From Penicillium oxalicum (Eukaryota; Ascomycota; Eurotiomycetes; Eurotiales; Aspergillaceae), in assembly GCF_001723175.1 (NCBI RefSeq), contig NC_064655.1:3224001-3288000 (forward strand): DNA of 64,000 nucleotides, read 5' to 3'. This document shows positions 47,273 to 59,016 of this stretch, in pieces. A program made the translations under genes and the position numbers. Below the pieces are notes generated by a model, which was not told the DNA's origin, did not search any database, and saw nothing but the letters and a program-made list of their open reading frames with translations. Position 1 is the stretch's first letter, and each line of letters begins with the position of its first letter.

Positions 47273-48607
47273 ATGAGGAAATCTAGGTACTCGAGTTCAC
47301 GCCAAAAAGCATGTCAATCGTGCTCCGTTTCCAAGGCCAAATGTGATCGCCAAAGCCCAAGGTGCAATCGGTGTAGAGCACGCGGTCTCACTTGCATCTA
47401 CCGTCCACCAGTATCCCCGGAGGAAAACACAATTCTGAGCACTCCTGGTACTGTCAATACAGAGCAGATGCGACACAGTCCTGGATCCATATCCGATGGC
47501 CGCATCCCGGGTGTCTCTGAAGGCACCGCCGAAAATTGGAACATAGTAATCCCCGGTGGACTGGCTTCATGTAACTCGTCGCATACAGCGGAAGAATCCA
47601 GGGCTGGTCCTATGCCAATCGCTTCTTCTTTATCAGAACACGTGGATCAAAGTTCTCAGGGCGCCACTTCTGAATGCCTGGACTTTTCGCAGTTGAGCCT
47701 TTGCTGTCCGATCAATGTGGACGAAATTAGAACCCGTTGGATGGACCCTTATATCCAAATTCCGGGAAAGAATGTCAAAAATTATCCTCCCGGAGTGCTC
47801 GAGTTCATGAGCAGAGTCCTCAAAGCATATGCTGGCGCCGCAACTAGGGGTCGAGGACTGCCATTCGTTCATCCGACACAGATGACGGAATTGCAAACAT
47901 CATCACCCCTAATAACATGTTTGAGCTTGGTCCGTATCTGCGAAAGCCCCCTGCCCGGAAGTGAGAATGCTGCCATGGCAGTTCTCCTGCGTGAAATGGA
48001 AACCCTTATTGAGAGTCACACCACGTACAGCAATGATCTATCTTTGCTTGCTGCATTTCAAGCTTACCTCATCTATCTCCTTGTGTTATACTTCCGTTTC
48101 GACGATAGCTCACACCGCTCACGCCACTATACGGATGATTTTATTCGTCGAGCCTTGATCAACCTGCAGACTATCGCTCACTCTGCTTCTCGACAAGGGT
48201 TGACATGCGTTGCCGATCAGAACAGGACCCGGCCAAGATGGGAGGAGTGGATTGTAGTCGAGGCAAAGCGCCGGACACTCTACGTGATGTATATCTTTGA
48301 CGGAGTAGTCGCCTCGCGAGACAATCTTCCTCTTTTCCTCGGCACGGAACTGCATGGTCTTCCTGTGGCGGCCAGTAAATATCTATGGCAAGCGACCAAA
48401 CGTAGGGATTGGGAGAGAAACTACAATGTCTACCTTGCTGAATGGAGGGAATTGGGTCCGACGATTGACGAACTATGGCCTATTCCAGATGATATGGATG
48501 ATTTGAGCATCGCGAAGCGGCGGTCCAGAGTGGATCACTGGCTTGAGGATGTTGATGAATTTGGCACCATGCTCTACGCAGTCACGGCTTGTACACATGA
48601 AGCATAG
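47273..48607 (+). CDS. Zn2Cys6 fungal transcription factor
   Basis: A single exon of 444 residues. The start is the ATG at 47273, which places a canonical zinc cluster near the N-terminus: C14-x2-C17-x6-C24-x6-C31-x2-C34-x6-C41, with the basic stretch SVSKAKCDRQSPRC. A Ser/Thr-rich linker (about 50-160) leads to a helical middle region with EWIVVEAKRRTLYVMYIFDG, a typical block of fungal-specific regulators near the ligand-response domain. There is no second C-terminal activation region of note, and the protein is shorter than many in the family. It follows the QDR-like transporter on the same strand and may control it, as drug-efflux genes often have a neighbouring regulator. The target is not known. 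Confidence 0.9.
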   Translation: MRKSRYSSSRQKACQSCSVSKAKCDRQSPRCNRCRARGLTCIYRPPVSPEENTILSTPGTVNTEQMRHSPGSISDGRIPGVSEGTAENWNIVIPGGLASCNSSHTAEESRAGPMPIASSLSEHVDQSSQGATSECLDFSQLSLCCPINVDEIRTRWMDPYIQIPGKNVKNYPPGVLEFMSRVLKAYAGAATRGRGLPFVHPTQMTELQTSSPLITCLSLVRICESPLPGSENAAMAVLLREMETLIESHTTYSNDLSLLAAFQAYLIYLLVLYFRFDDSSHRSRHYTDDFIRRALINLQTIAHSASRQGLTCVADQNRTRPRWEEWIVVEAKRRTLYVMYIFDGVVASRDNLPLFLGTELHGLPVAASKYLWQATKRRDWERNYNVYLAEWRELGPTIDELWPIPDDMDDLSIAKRRSRVDHWLEDVDEFGTMLYAVTACTHEA

Positions 48608-49096
48608 CGTCTTTTAGATCTTTTGGGTAAAATCTTGTATGTGACGGGGGGTCGATCCAACTATTCATTATCAAATTGATCAGCCCAAGGTACATAGTGG
48701 TCTCGGTGACCTACTTTATTGTCAAAGGACTGAACAAGCTTCACATTAATACACAAAGGAAGAACATATTTTTGCTGATTTTGGACCGACCATCTTCTCT
48801 ATTTTGTCAGGCCCGACGAGTGATAACTCACCCTATGAGCTTCCTATGCCGTGTAATTGAGCCAATACTCTGGGTCATTTCTGATCTCGCGCTTATGCCG
48901 TACATATTGTCATTAATCAATCATTCATTGTCCGCTTATCTAAACCGAGCTCTGAAACAGTCTACAATACATCCACATGGTGCAGATGATAGACCACGAG
49001 TCCAAAGTAAATGTTGATACGGCTCTACCGTCCATTTTTCATCATCTCATCACCGCCCACAACTGAGAACTCCGTATCCCATTGCACCTCCATTTT
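48608..49096. other. Convergent spacer between regulator and RTA1 gene
   Basis: About 490 bases between converging stops; presumed 3' ends only. Nothing else is seen. Confidence 0.45.
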
Positions 49097-50504
49097 TCAA
49101 ACAACTTGAATCTGATCCATCTCCACAACTTCTCTCTTGCGTCGCTTCTTTTCTTCTTTGGCCATGCATTTCTGCATCCGCTCATCCTCCTTGGCCTGCT
49201 TTTTTTCCATTTTCTTGTTCTTTTTGGCTTGCTTCTCGGCTCGACGCATCGCGCTGAACCCCGAGTCTGGCCCCTGCAGAACACGGCCTGGATGAATGAT
49301 GTTCAAGACCAGTACCGCGAGAAACATGGGCACGGCATCAAAGACATATTCATAGGCCTCGGTAGTCAATACTGGATTGGTCGGTGAGGTGCCTTGGGCG
49401 TACTGGCTGATTCGGAAGATAATTCGGATCTGGAATGCGTTAGAAGATGATTCCCAATGGCCAGTCACATGTTGAAACCCCAATGTTCTACTGGATTCCT
49501 ACTTCAAGGTAGGAGAAGCTGTGACTAGATTGACTTACCGTAATCATACCCAAGCAAAAGTAGAGCACGTAGAACATCCATCTCCAATTGAAGGGGGTCT
49601 TGAACAATCTGTCGTTGGCCTCCTCCTCTGAGCGTTCCAGACGAATCATTCGTCGATGCAGCTTGATTGCGAGGACCAAAAAGCACAAGATAAATGCCTC
49701 TTGCAAGCCGATCCCGCCCATGTAAATGTTGAGACCGATGGTGATCAGCTTGCCGGTGTCTTGGTTGCCGGCGAGAAGGGCCCCGGCTGCTTGGACCAGA
49801 AATGCGATGATATCAAGCCAGACGAAGATGGTTCCAAAGCGGCGAGCGGAGATGCCGTGGAGTTTTTGCTCTGGGAGGAAAAAATAGATCATGCGACCGA
49901 GGGTCATGTAGAGAAAGGCATTGATCCCTGGATGCAATTACATTAGCATTGTGTTTTCGTTGACGTGAGAGAGAGTCTTCCAATGTCGGGGGCGTGATCG
50001 GTCTCGACTGGAATGATGCTCTGATGAGTACTGGATCTTACAAATTGGTGCAAGTAAAAAGAAGAGCGTGAACAAGGTATCCCAATCCCCGTTATTTTGG
50101 TGTCGAGTCTGCAATGTTCGAAAGACGAATGCCAGTGCTTCCCATGCTGCACCCATGATCAAGACCCACATATATGCCTAGGAATTTCACCAGAAATCTA
50201 TCAGCTCCAGTTCAGATGTAGTTATCTTCCCCAGATGAGCAGAGGTCATGGGGTGAAAGGCAGGAAAAGCCGGTTTACAAACCTTCTTGTGAATCAATGA
50301 CTGGATAAAATGCAATAATGTGCTCATGCCGAAGAGGACGCAGAACAGCACCGCCGCGGCAAAAGAAGGAACATAGTATAGCACTGCATCACAAGATTCA
50401 GGTGGCAGATATCCATTCTTGCCGGGTGCAACGTGTATGCAAGTCGCCGAAGGACCTGTGATCGAGGTTGACGTTCCTTGGATTGATGTTGCTGTGGAAG
50501 TCAT
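49097..50504 (-). CDS. RTA1-like seven-helix membrane protein
   Basis: Four exons (50504-50283, 50177-50042, 49927-49539, 49429-49097) with introns of 105, 114 and 109 nt give 359 residues. All three splices keep frame and restore conserved text: LIHKK to AYMWVLIMGAAWEAL, FFLLAPI to WINAFLYMTLGRMIYFF, and GMIT to IRIIFRISQYAQG. The N-terminus is a short Ser/Thr-rich outside tail, followed by seven hydrophobic helices. The second half shows LDIIAFLVQAAGALLAG and EYVFDAVPMFLAVLVLNIIH, typical of the family. The C-tail is a highly charged Lys/Glu helix (about 305-355). RTA1-family proteins are lipid-translocating or stress-resistance membrane proteins (Rta1, Rsb1) of the plasma membrane. Its substrate cannot be inferred. 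Confidence 0.92.
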
Positions 50505-51466
50505 GTCGAGTTCCGCAAGCAAAATTAATGTGTGGCCGGCGGAACGATATAATAAATGGGATGATTGTTCACTCGACTCAGAGCAGGTGGGAAACAAACA
50601 CAACCAATTCAAGGTTCAAATAGACATATCAGATGTAAGACTCGCAGATGACGTGAAGATCTATACATCCCTACTCCGCAACACGAGACTCTCTCCGTAT
50701 TAATAGCCCTTCCTAACCGACTGCCTGCCTACCAACCTCCTCCATCTCAGGCATCGTCATCGAACTCGGCATATCTCATGGGTCCATACTAACCCCAGTC
50801 TATTTTGGTGGACACAGAAGGGGCTGAGTGCCCCAGGCCACCACATTAGAGATTCTCCACAGGTACTCTGGCCAATCAAAACCCCTACCTGCAACGTGAC
50901 TGCCTAGTCTGATCTGGACGAGCCAATCAGAGCGCCTTATCGGGCTAAGCCCAAGAGCTTTAAATGTTTTAGAGGATGACAGTGCAGACGCACTGAAAGA
51001 ACTAGCGGTCGATCAGCGGTCATAATCGGTATGTATGTTTTCTTGCCTTGGTTTCTTGAGGCTTGGCGAATCGGTCTGGGTTTGGACGCTTTCATTGCAC
51101 CTTTGCCAATATGTTCCAGAGCGGTTTGAAGGGGTGGAGAGCGTTGAAATAGAAAGACTTTGCAAATGCCAAGATGAATTTCCATGTACAGTTGGAGAGG
51201 ATTATTGGCATTTTAATGCACAGCCGTCTGATTACGGTCACTTCCAGATCAAGAGAATGATCCCACGCATGTTGGAAACAGCGCGGTGTCGGGTTGAGAC
51301 CGGGGGAAAGGTAGAAAACCCAAAAAAAGTGATGACTGTTCAATCAATCTGACTTTCACACAGTTTGCTCTTCCTATGCGAATCTCGAGCATGGCTCGTG
51401 CTTCTGCACTAGCTAATTTCCACTCTTGGTTACCATGGTCCCGGATCTACCTCCTAGCAGAGTTGG
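50505..51466. other. Intergenic region between RTA1 gene and FAD monooxygenase
   Basis: About 960 bases; promoter of the RTA1 gene on the left side and 3' flank of the monooxygenase on the right. Short frames (such as 51035-51352) carry no motif. Confidence 0.45.
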
Positions 51467-53890
51467 TCACACATCGTTCTGTTTTTTCCTCCACTCGTCG
51501 ACGATGCCGGCATATACAGAAGGTTCATACACTCCAGTGAGCTCTCTCCAGCGGCCTCCTCCTAAGCGATGTGGATTCAGTCCAAGGTCTCGCATGAGCA
51601 TATCATTGTACTGTAAATTTCTGTCAGCAGTGCCCCGAAGTTTGTATCAATAGTGAGAAGCACGGACTATCCTCAAACTCCAAACTTACATGAATCGCAT
51701 CAACCTCTAGCCCGTTACCTGTCAGTTTTGCAAGAACCACGTCTTCAGATATGATGTGATCCATGCGATCTCGTGATAAAGTATTGAGTCGAAGGCCCGT
51801 GTCATCTGATGGCTTGCAGCCCTCGGACGGTCTATCAAACCCCCCTGTCAAGAATGCTGCGACCCACAGCGCCTGGACTTCAGCCACCACGGCAATGGTG
51901 GAAGTGTAGAGGACACCCATGACAGCAAAGGAACGATCCCCTTCTTCGACCAACTGTGGGGATATCATCCGACGGAATAGCCGATGTGAAAAGAGTTGGG
52001 GTTGCGCGGTTGATATTGGCCAAGCACGGTTTGTTGAGAGACGGCCCCTTTCCGAGAGCCGTTGTCTCACCACATTCGCGGTGAGCCCATCTATGTTCAA
52101 CCACTTCAACCCATGGACCCACGTCTCTCTATCGTCTTCGACGTGAGAATCCTCATCCTGTTCCAGCAAACCTTCTCGGTGTTTCGAAAACGCAGACAAG
52201 CCTAGATCCAGGCGAAGGCTGAGCGGTTGAAAAACAATTGGGACAATAGGTTTATACCCAGTCGCATGAACCACGAGATCAATATTATTGAGACGTCGAT
52301 TCCTGTTCAAGAAAACTTGGAGGGTCTCGTGTTTTGTGCCGCGCCCTTCGGGCATTGCGTCGACCGCTTCAATTGACGCTCGATACACTTTCACGTGAGG
52401 CGATCTGATGGTGTCCCAAAGGTCTGACTGGTTGGCGATCCCAATTGGGGAAATGCATGAGATCACGCTACAGAGCATGTGAGAAAATACAGTTCACTCC
52501 AAAGTAAAATTTCACTCATATCGTACCTGTTTCGGGGCCGAAGTCGCTGCATCTTGGGATCCGAGTCGTACTGTGCGAACTTTTCCAAATGACGGTCCAC
52601 GGACCGCCAAAGTCGGCGGGTCAACCACCTTCCAAGTGAATTGCCATGGAGCAGGCGAACGAGCCACGAGCCCTCTACAGATAGTTTTCGGACAGCCCCG
52701 TGGGAGCCCCGAGAAACCCGCAACCTCGTGGGCTGATCGTCACAGGAGGGGTCCAAATAGTGAAGCAGTCTGGTACTCGCCGCTTGATCGCTGGGAATTA
52801 TCTTGCCATCCACGGAAGACGAGGTGGGCGGTGTCATCCATGCGGGGCCTATTCCATCTTCACGAATCACCCAATGCACTGTCACTGGATTGAGAGGCGC
52901 CCCTTGCAAATGTAGCGATGGTTCCTTACGATGAAGAGTAGCAAAGAAATGTACCAGGTCAAAGGCAGACTTGGCTCCTCCGTAGATTACAACCGATCTC
53001 AAAGGGATGTCTTCGTCTTGGTGGTGTTTCAAAGTCTTGCTCTCGTTTGCATTTTCATGATCCGCAGCTGTCTCTTCGTCTGGGAATGGGCGATAGCCAA
53101 GATAATTGCGTGCCCACACACCCACGTCTTTCGCATGCAAGACGCGGTCTTGTGAAGCGGGATCAATCAGTGAAAGTATCTTGGGCAAGTTCGGGACTGA
53201 GGTGAGACCAGTCGCTAAGATCAGTTTGTCACAGATCACTGTCACCTGCCGCATTTCTGCAGAGTCCGTAGAAATGACGACATTGAGCTCCCACTCCCGG
53301 CTATCAAGACGCCGAATGTGTTTCACCTGGCGCAATGTCAGTAACACAGGGAGAGGAAAAAAAAGCCATCGGCGTCTGAGATCTTACCCGCCAGTTCAAC
53401 CGAATATGCTTTTTGAGACGCCATTTCTCGCACCAACGACGTAGGTAGCGATTGATTTTCCATCCAGCGATAAATTGCCGTCCGACTCCATCCCGGTCCT
53501 CCGGTGTGACCTCGGACAACGGCAAGTCACTGAACTCGTACATTCCATATGAGTTCTGGCTGAACAAATTTGGGTAAAGACGCTCTTTTGCCCAAGTTCC
53601 CCCGATATCCGAGGCCGAGTCAAGAACAAGTAGCTCCAGCCCCGAAGATTGCTGGATCTCGTGCTTTGTGCCGGTGAAAGACACCGGCAGCTCGTCGGAG
53701 AACTGGTCTGTAGAGTCATCTGAGTTCGGAGGTGTATCGTACGCTCCTGACACTTGAAGGTATGTCTTGGCTGCAATCAGACCGTAGATACCTAGATAAA
53801 AAGGGACGTTAGCCAGAATATTGAGATGTTAGTGGGTAAAATAGTCTGCATTGAATACTCACCGGCCCCAACGATCACCACGCGATCCAT
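51467..53890 (-). CDS. FAD-dependent monooxygenase-like oxidoreductase (FMO type)
   Basis: Five exons (53890-53863, 53791-53388, 53326-52527, 52467-51690, 51610-51467) give about 717 residues. The tiny first exon encodes MDRVVIVGAG and the splice completes the FAD Rossmann motif GAGIYG at 8-13. ASDIGGTWAKERLYPNLFSQ is the second flavin block, ILATGLTSVPN precedes the NADPH domain, whose motif VVIYGGAKSAFD is near 257-267, and LVVHATGYKP marks the C-terminal FMO/BVMO ATG motif. The last exon adds YNDMLMRDLGLNP and ends WRKKQNDV. A Baeyer-Villiger FxGxxxHxxxW motif is not evident: the equivalent place reads RVLHAKDVGVW. The protein is long for an FMO because of an Asp/Glu/His-rich insert and an extended C-half. 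Likely an N-, S- or C-hydroxylase of a small molecule, substrate unknown. Confidence 0.88.
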
Positions 53891-55961
53891 CGCAGGAGGT
53901 GCGCCAACGGTGTGAGAGGAGAAACGGTGTTGGACGAAGAGAAGCTGAAGGAAGAAGAGTAAGATCTCCCAGGAAAACCGGAAACCTCGATTGACTCAGA
54001 CCGCTGATTTGAAGACATGGTGCGCGAGTTGTATCCCGGTCGGGCAACAAACAACATGAGGCTTTGGATTGTTCCTACGACCTCTTTGATTGTTCTGGTG
54101 GGGCTCCCCTCCCGTCACCTTCTTGGTTTGGCCTCATCGATTGGCCATAAGCCCTCTACGAGTCAAGTGAATCTCTGATTTTCTTGGACTGCAGGGATGC
54201 AACTCAGCAGCTTTCACGTCAGACTTGTACTTGAACATTTAGCATCGATTCATGTGGCTAAAATCCAAAGCCGGCAGTTTATGTTTGGCCTCATATAATC
54301 CGGTAATCTTAATCGCCGCTGTAGTTGTAGCTTTAAAGAGGGCTTTTGACAACGCATTTTTTCCCTCCATAACTGATGTATCGTTGTTCTTGGCGCGCTG
54401 TTTGGTCAACCCATGGGAGAGTTTGCGCGATTGATCTCTCAGCTTGTTGAAAACAGTCACAGTCTGTCCGCGGCTTTGGAGGACACGATTGGCCAATGAC
54501 AAGAGCCAAGCTGGCAACAACCTTACCCTTTCACGCCTCTGACCAAGCACAGCTCTTGCTGCGCAGGTCTAGTGCAAGTCAAACGACTTGAATCAGGCGT
54601 CCTGGGATTTGGTCATCATTGCTCTCCCCATGACGAGCCTCTTCTGATGGTTCTGGTACCGTGAGATGTTTGGTTCAGGATCTGCAGCTGTGCCACCAAT
54701 AAATTAAAGACAAGGCTTCATCTTTAAAGTTCGATAGTCACTGATTTCAGTACTGGCCCGACGTTTTCTCCATTCCCCCAAGTCTGACCTCCGCTGGAAG
54801 CCAGCATCCAACATCGCTGTTTTGTGGCCATGAAGAGATCCTGGAAATCCTTGAATCTCACTCTCGATCACGGTAGCTGTCGTGTGCGCTCAAATCCTTC
54901 CTTCGGTTGTCTTCAGAGGAGAATGAATGATGGCCCGTCGGAGCTTCAACAGGTGTTGCCGTGTTCTGGGTGCATGATAGCAAGTGGAGGATGCCGGTCA
55001 CGGGCAACATGCAGTTTCCACTCGGAGCTCAAATATGAAGGATGTGGCAGTGTCGGATTGGATGATACAGCTGTGCAGGTGGAGGTGCAGATTCGGCCTG
55101 TTCAGGTGCTGATGTCGCTGCAGTATAGAGCGCTGTTCGATGGAACGAGGCGACAGCCAGACAGTACGAGGAGATAACCCCCCCCCGATGCCAGCGTATT
55201 AAATGATCCTTCCGAATACGTGATACTCCGATCGTCGATTCCAGGCAGCGTCACTTGGGTAGGCCTCGATAAGCTAAACATTTCCAGGTACTTGAACCAC
55301 AGAGATAGACAGCGCCCCCAGGGTCGTCCCGGTGAATCTCCATTCCGACCGTGTTGCATTAAGCACTGAGGATTCACGGATGCTTATCATGCAGGCTTGT
55401 CAGCCACTCCCCCTCCTCCCTCTCTTCCTCTTTCTTTACGATTTAATCGCCCTCGAGGCTTCCGTTCCAACGGTCTCAGGGTTCAGGCAGTAGCGGAACC
55501 GGGAGCCGACCGCGCCGTGGCGTCTCAGGCCAGTCGGTTGCGGGGCACCACGCAATGCCCCTCCCCTCCCCCCACGTTGTAGTCTCCCCTCCAACAGCGC
55601 GTGGCCCGACCGGGTCTCGTCCCAATCTGAACGTAACTCCCGGTCTTGTGATCGGAAAGGGCTCCTGAAGCCTCCGTCCGAGATGAGGGTATTCGAACAT
55701 CATCATGGAGATGGAGATACAGATGGAGATAGTATATATAGACGGCTGGACAGCCCCTCGAGAAAGAGGATCAATTAGAAAGGTGATCCTCTCACTATCG
55801 AACGACGACTCCAATCCTCGGAACCCAATTCTTTGCTCCAGTCTTGTTGCTGTTGTCCCGACTTGCATGGGCGTGTATCTTCGCACCTGAGATCCTGGTC
55901 TCCTGACGACCGGACTATATTGATTCCTATCTTCGTTTAAAGCCCCGAGAATCCTTGAGCA
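53891..55961. other. Intergenic region between FAD monooxygenase and Rieske gene
   Basis: About 2.1 kb, divergent promoters. Frames of 60-136 codons (54239-54550, 54824-55177, 55476-55886) lack recognisable domains. A run of ATGGAG repeats is found at about 55705-55730. No gene is supported. Confidence 0.5.
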
Positions 55962-57197
55962 ATGTCACAAACCAACGCTTCGACCGACCCGGAGCCACTG
56001 CAGACGCAGATGCAGTCTGCGGTAGAACTGCCCAGTTCATGGTACACGGCCCCCGAGGTCTTCCAGCTCGAGCGCCGGGCGATCTTCTCACGCCAGTGGC
56101 TTCTCACCACCCACTCCCAGCGATTCTCCAAGACGGGGGACTGGGTACGATTGGACATTGCCGGGTTCAACATCCTATTGATCCGAGACAAAGACGGTAC
56201 CGTGAACGCCTTTCATAATGTGTGCCGCCATCGGGCATTCCCCGTGGTCACCGAAGACCGGGGTACGTCCCGGATCTTCTCTTGTAAATATCACGGCTGG
56301 TCGTATGGCTTGAATGGGAAGCTGGCCAAGGCGCCCGGGTATCAGGATCTGACCGGGTTCGATAAGAGCAAGAATGGGTTACTTTCGATCCATGCGCATA
56401 CAGACACCTACGGATTTATTTGGGTCAACTTGGATGGGGCAGAGACGCCCGAGCTCGACTGGGAGGGCGCGCCTGGGCTGGACGGGGCCCAATTGGACGG
56501 CAGCGTGAATGCGGAGGCGTACTGCTTTGACCATATCGTGGAGATGGCGGGGGACTTTAATTGGAAGATCTTGGCCGGCGGCGGCCAACTGAGCGATCGC
56601 CTGCGTCGCCTCTCAGGCGCCAACCCGAGCTTGGCAGCGTCGTTAAGGGATAACGAGGCAGACTCTGTCATTGCCGCGACCTCGATTTTCCCCAACAGTT
56701 CGGTGGTTGTGCTACCCAATGCGCTCCTGATTCAACGCTGTGTGCCGCTCTCGTCCACAAGAACTTCCATGTACTTGGAAGTGTACCGCGAAAACGGGTC
56801 CAGTGACGAGGCCTTCCACGAGATTGATAACTTGCTGCAGCGCATCCTGACCGAGAACAAACGCATCTTTGAGGCCGCCCAAGCCGATCTTCAATCCAGC
56901 GCCGCGTCGCCCAACGGCGAATCGGAGGACGCGCCTCGAGCAGAGAGTCCCCGGGACTTTGCTGGTCAAGTCCGTGGTCTGGTGACTGAATTCCGCCACC
57001 GGGAGGAAGCCGCCGGTCATGAGATCTGGCCCTCGCGGCAAATCCTCCCACCGGAGGCGACCACCAGCCGCGGCGATCTAGATTTCTGTTCGCGACTGAC
57101 GACGCAGGGCCAGACTGCGGGCGACTGCACCACTTTGGAGCCGGACTGTCACGGACGCACAGCCTGCCAGTCGGCCAATCCGGCACTGGCGTATTGA
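55962..57197 (+). CDS. Rieske [2Fe-2S] ring-hydroxylase-like protein with degenerate catalytic iron site
   Basis: A single exon of 411 residues resembling choline-monooxygenase-type Rieske oxygenases. The Rieske domain is complete: NVCRHRAFP with Cys88 and His90, then CKYHGWSYG with Cys108 and His111. The catalytic domain starts normally (GDFNWKILA), but where the family has an N-E-C-x-H-C-x3-H-P block carrying two iron His ligands, this protein reads SDRLRRLSGANPS (211-223), so both His are replaced (by Arg and Asn) and the Cys by Arg. The downstream S-E-D block supplying the Asp ligand reads TENKRIFEA. The rest, such as EVYRENGSSDEAF and HEIWPSRQILPP, follows the family. A Cys-rich tail of about 45 residues follows. 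It may be an electron-transfer or scaffold pseudo-oxygenase, or a decaying gene with an open frame. The ligand comparison is from memory of the family. Confidence 0.82.
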   Translation: MSQTNASTDPEPLQTQMQSAVELPSSWYTAPEVFQLERRAIFSRQWLLTTHSQRFSKTGDWVRLDIAGFNILLIRDKDGTVNAFHNVCRHRAFPVVTEDRGTSRIFSCKYHGWSYGLNGKLAKAPGYQDLTGFDKSKNGLLSIHAHTDTYGFIWVNLDGAETPELDWEGAPGLDGAQLDGSVNAEAYCFDHIVEMAGDFNWKILAGGGQLSDRLRRLSGANPSLAASLRDNEADSVIAATSIFPNSSVVVLPNALLIQRCVPLSSTRTSMYLEVYRENGSSDEAFHEIDNLLQRILTENKRIFEAAQADLQSSAASPNGESEDAPRAESPRDFAGQVRGLVTEFRHREEAAGHEIWPSRQILPPEATTSRGDLDFCSRLTTQGQTAGDCTTLEPDCHGRTACQSANPALAY

Positions 57198-59016
57198 TGG
57201 CGGAGGTGAACAGGGGGGTTGCTCCCTTCTTCATCCTCTCCTTCCCCCCCCCTCTCTTGCTTTGTGCCGGGATTGGTTTTGGGTCTTTGCTTTGACTTTG
57301 GGTCAGATGACACATTTTGATCTTTTCGTTTACCCCCTCAAACTCAGTATGTACCTTTTTGAGCCTGATAATTGACGGACCATAGTGAGTGTGCATGTCA
57401 GATGCATGATGAAGGCTCTACTTGACGAATAATGACTATGTGACAATGTTATAATTCTTTTCCATCTCCTTCGTATCAGCAGACTCGGGTCTCAATCCCG
57501 TCCAGAACGCAGCCAAGGAGTCGGAGAGCGACCTGAACAGACACCAGCACCGCTTCATGGTCAACTACGATTGAGACTAGGTTGTAGTAGAAGCAGACGG
57601 TCGTATCCATAAGGTTGTAGTAGCATGATAGTACTAGTCCGACATCCCCTCTGCTCAGCGCTCGTCTCGGACTGTGCTAACACTGCGTGGGATGCGATTC
57701 GCCTTTCCATTTTGGATCGGCTATCTCGAATCACCCCCGCTATTTTTCTGTCATCCTGTGGAGCCCAGAGTTTGGGATTGACTTCGCACGCAGACCCGTG
57801 ATAAAGCCGCGCAGATCATGAACTGGCTCTGTTCCGTGAGGCCTTATCTTCCGCGAGTGGACCCTATGATGAGGTCCCGAAAGAGAGATGAGATAGGTCA
57901 ATGGTGGAAGTTGGACCGAACCACGACGAAAAGAGGTCGGGAAAGAGATTAGAAACAGAAGACCAAGTCAAGAGCGTACCTTCGGAACTTGTTGTCGCTT
58001 CCATTAAATTTGTCGATCCTTCTTCAATCGTTGCGTCGGACATACATTAGTGTCAAAGTCACAGTGCACTTCTTCTGCCCACCAATGGCAGATCGTCGGA
58101 TTGTTTGACCTCTTATCCGAGGGTCAATAAAGTTTGCCAATTACATCACGGGACCAGATCACCCTCGCGGACCTTCTCCGACTCCATCGTCCTCTTCCTC
58201 TCTCCTGACCTCTTTGATTGGCGGTGTTCAGCGAGACCGATCACCATAACCTTACGGCCTTGGAGTAAGAGGCCGGGGTTCACCAGTCTCGTCATCTAAA
58301 TTTGGACGTTCCGAGTGTTCCAAATCGCAACCCGGTTTTAGACTCGGTAGAATTTCTTGACCTTTTTCTCCCTTGCTGCCTTTAGGTCAATCCTGGGGAA
58401 GCCAGAGCTTCAAAAAGTGTCAATTTGCAGTTCCAACAAGTGCAAGTCACCTACTAGAGTAGTAGTTGTAAAGTCCCACGCAATGTCAGTACTGACCACG
58501 TATTTATCAGCATGTACTGCTCGATGTGTACATGTACTTCCTCGTGGTGGGTCACGTCCATCGTTGTCAATGACTTGGCTATTTCCCATCCCTCTTTTAG
58601 ACTCTTTTTGTTTTGATTTGCTGGTCATCCGGTGAGATTGGACTTCTCTCCGGTGGCTTGTTGTTCTTTGTTGTCAGGCTTTTGTCTGCCCCGCTTGACG
58701 GAGACGCGTCTGCGGTGTTATCATGTTCCCGTCATCCCAGCCTATGACTGCTCCCTCCCCCCATCCAACCCCCGCATTCGAGGTGGATCCTCTTATCAGA
58801 CGTTGCCGTGCCTCCACCCACCTTTTCCTATCACGAATTCACAACTTCACGATTACACGAGTCTCGAGTCTACATCATCCATACTACCCTATACTGATCT
58901 TGCATCATCCCGTCTGAACCGGTGCCTCATCTACTGGCTCTGTGCAGCTTTTTCATATCCTTCAGTGCGCGATAGTCTCAAATCAAAAAGCCTCACAGCA
59001 GATCGCGAGGAACACA
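57198..59016. other. Intergenic region upstream of the third regulator
   Basis: About 1.8 kb without a supported gene. The frame at 58632-59123 overlaps the start of the regulator in another frame and is not called. It is read as 3' flank of the Rieske gene and promoter plus 5' leader of the regulator. Confidence 0.45.

Noticed and set aside
54239..55177. Short frames between the FAD monooxygenase and the Rieske gene as genes
   Set aside because: No domain, no signal peptide and no consistent splicing; treated as non-coding.
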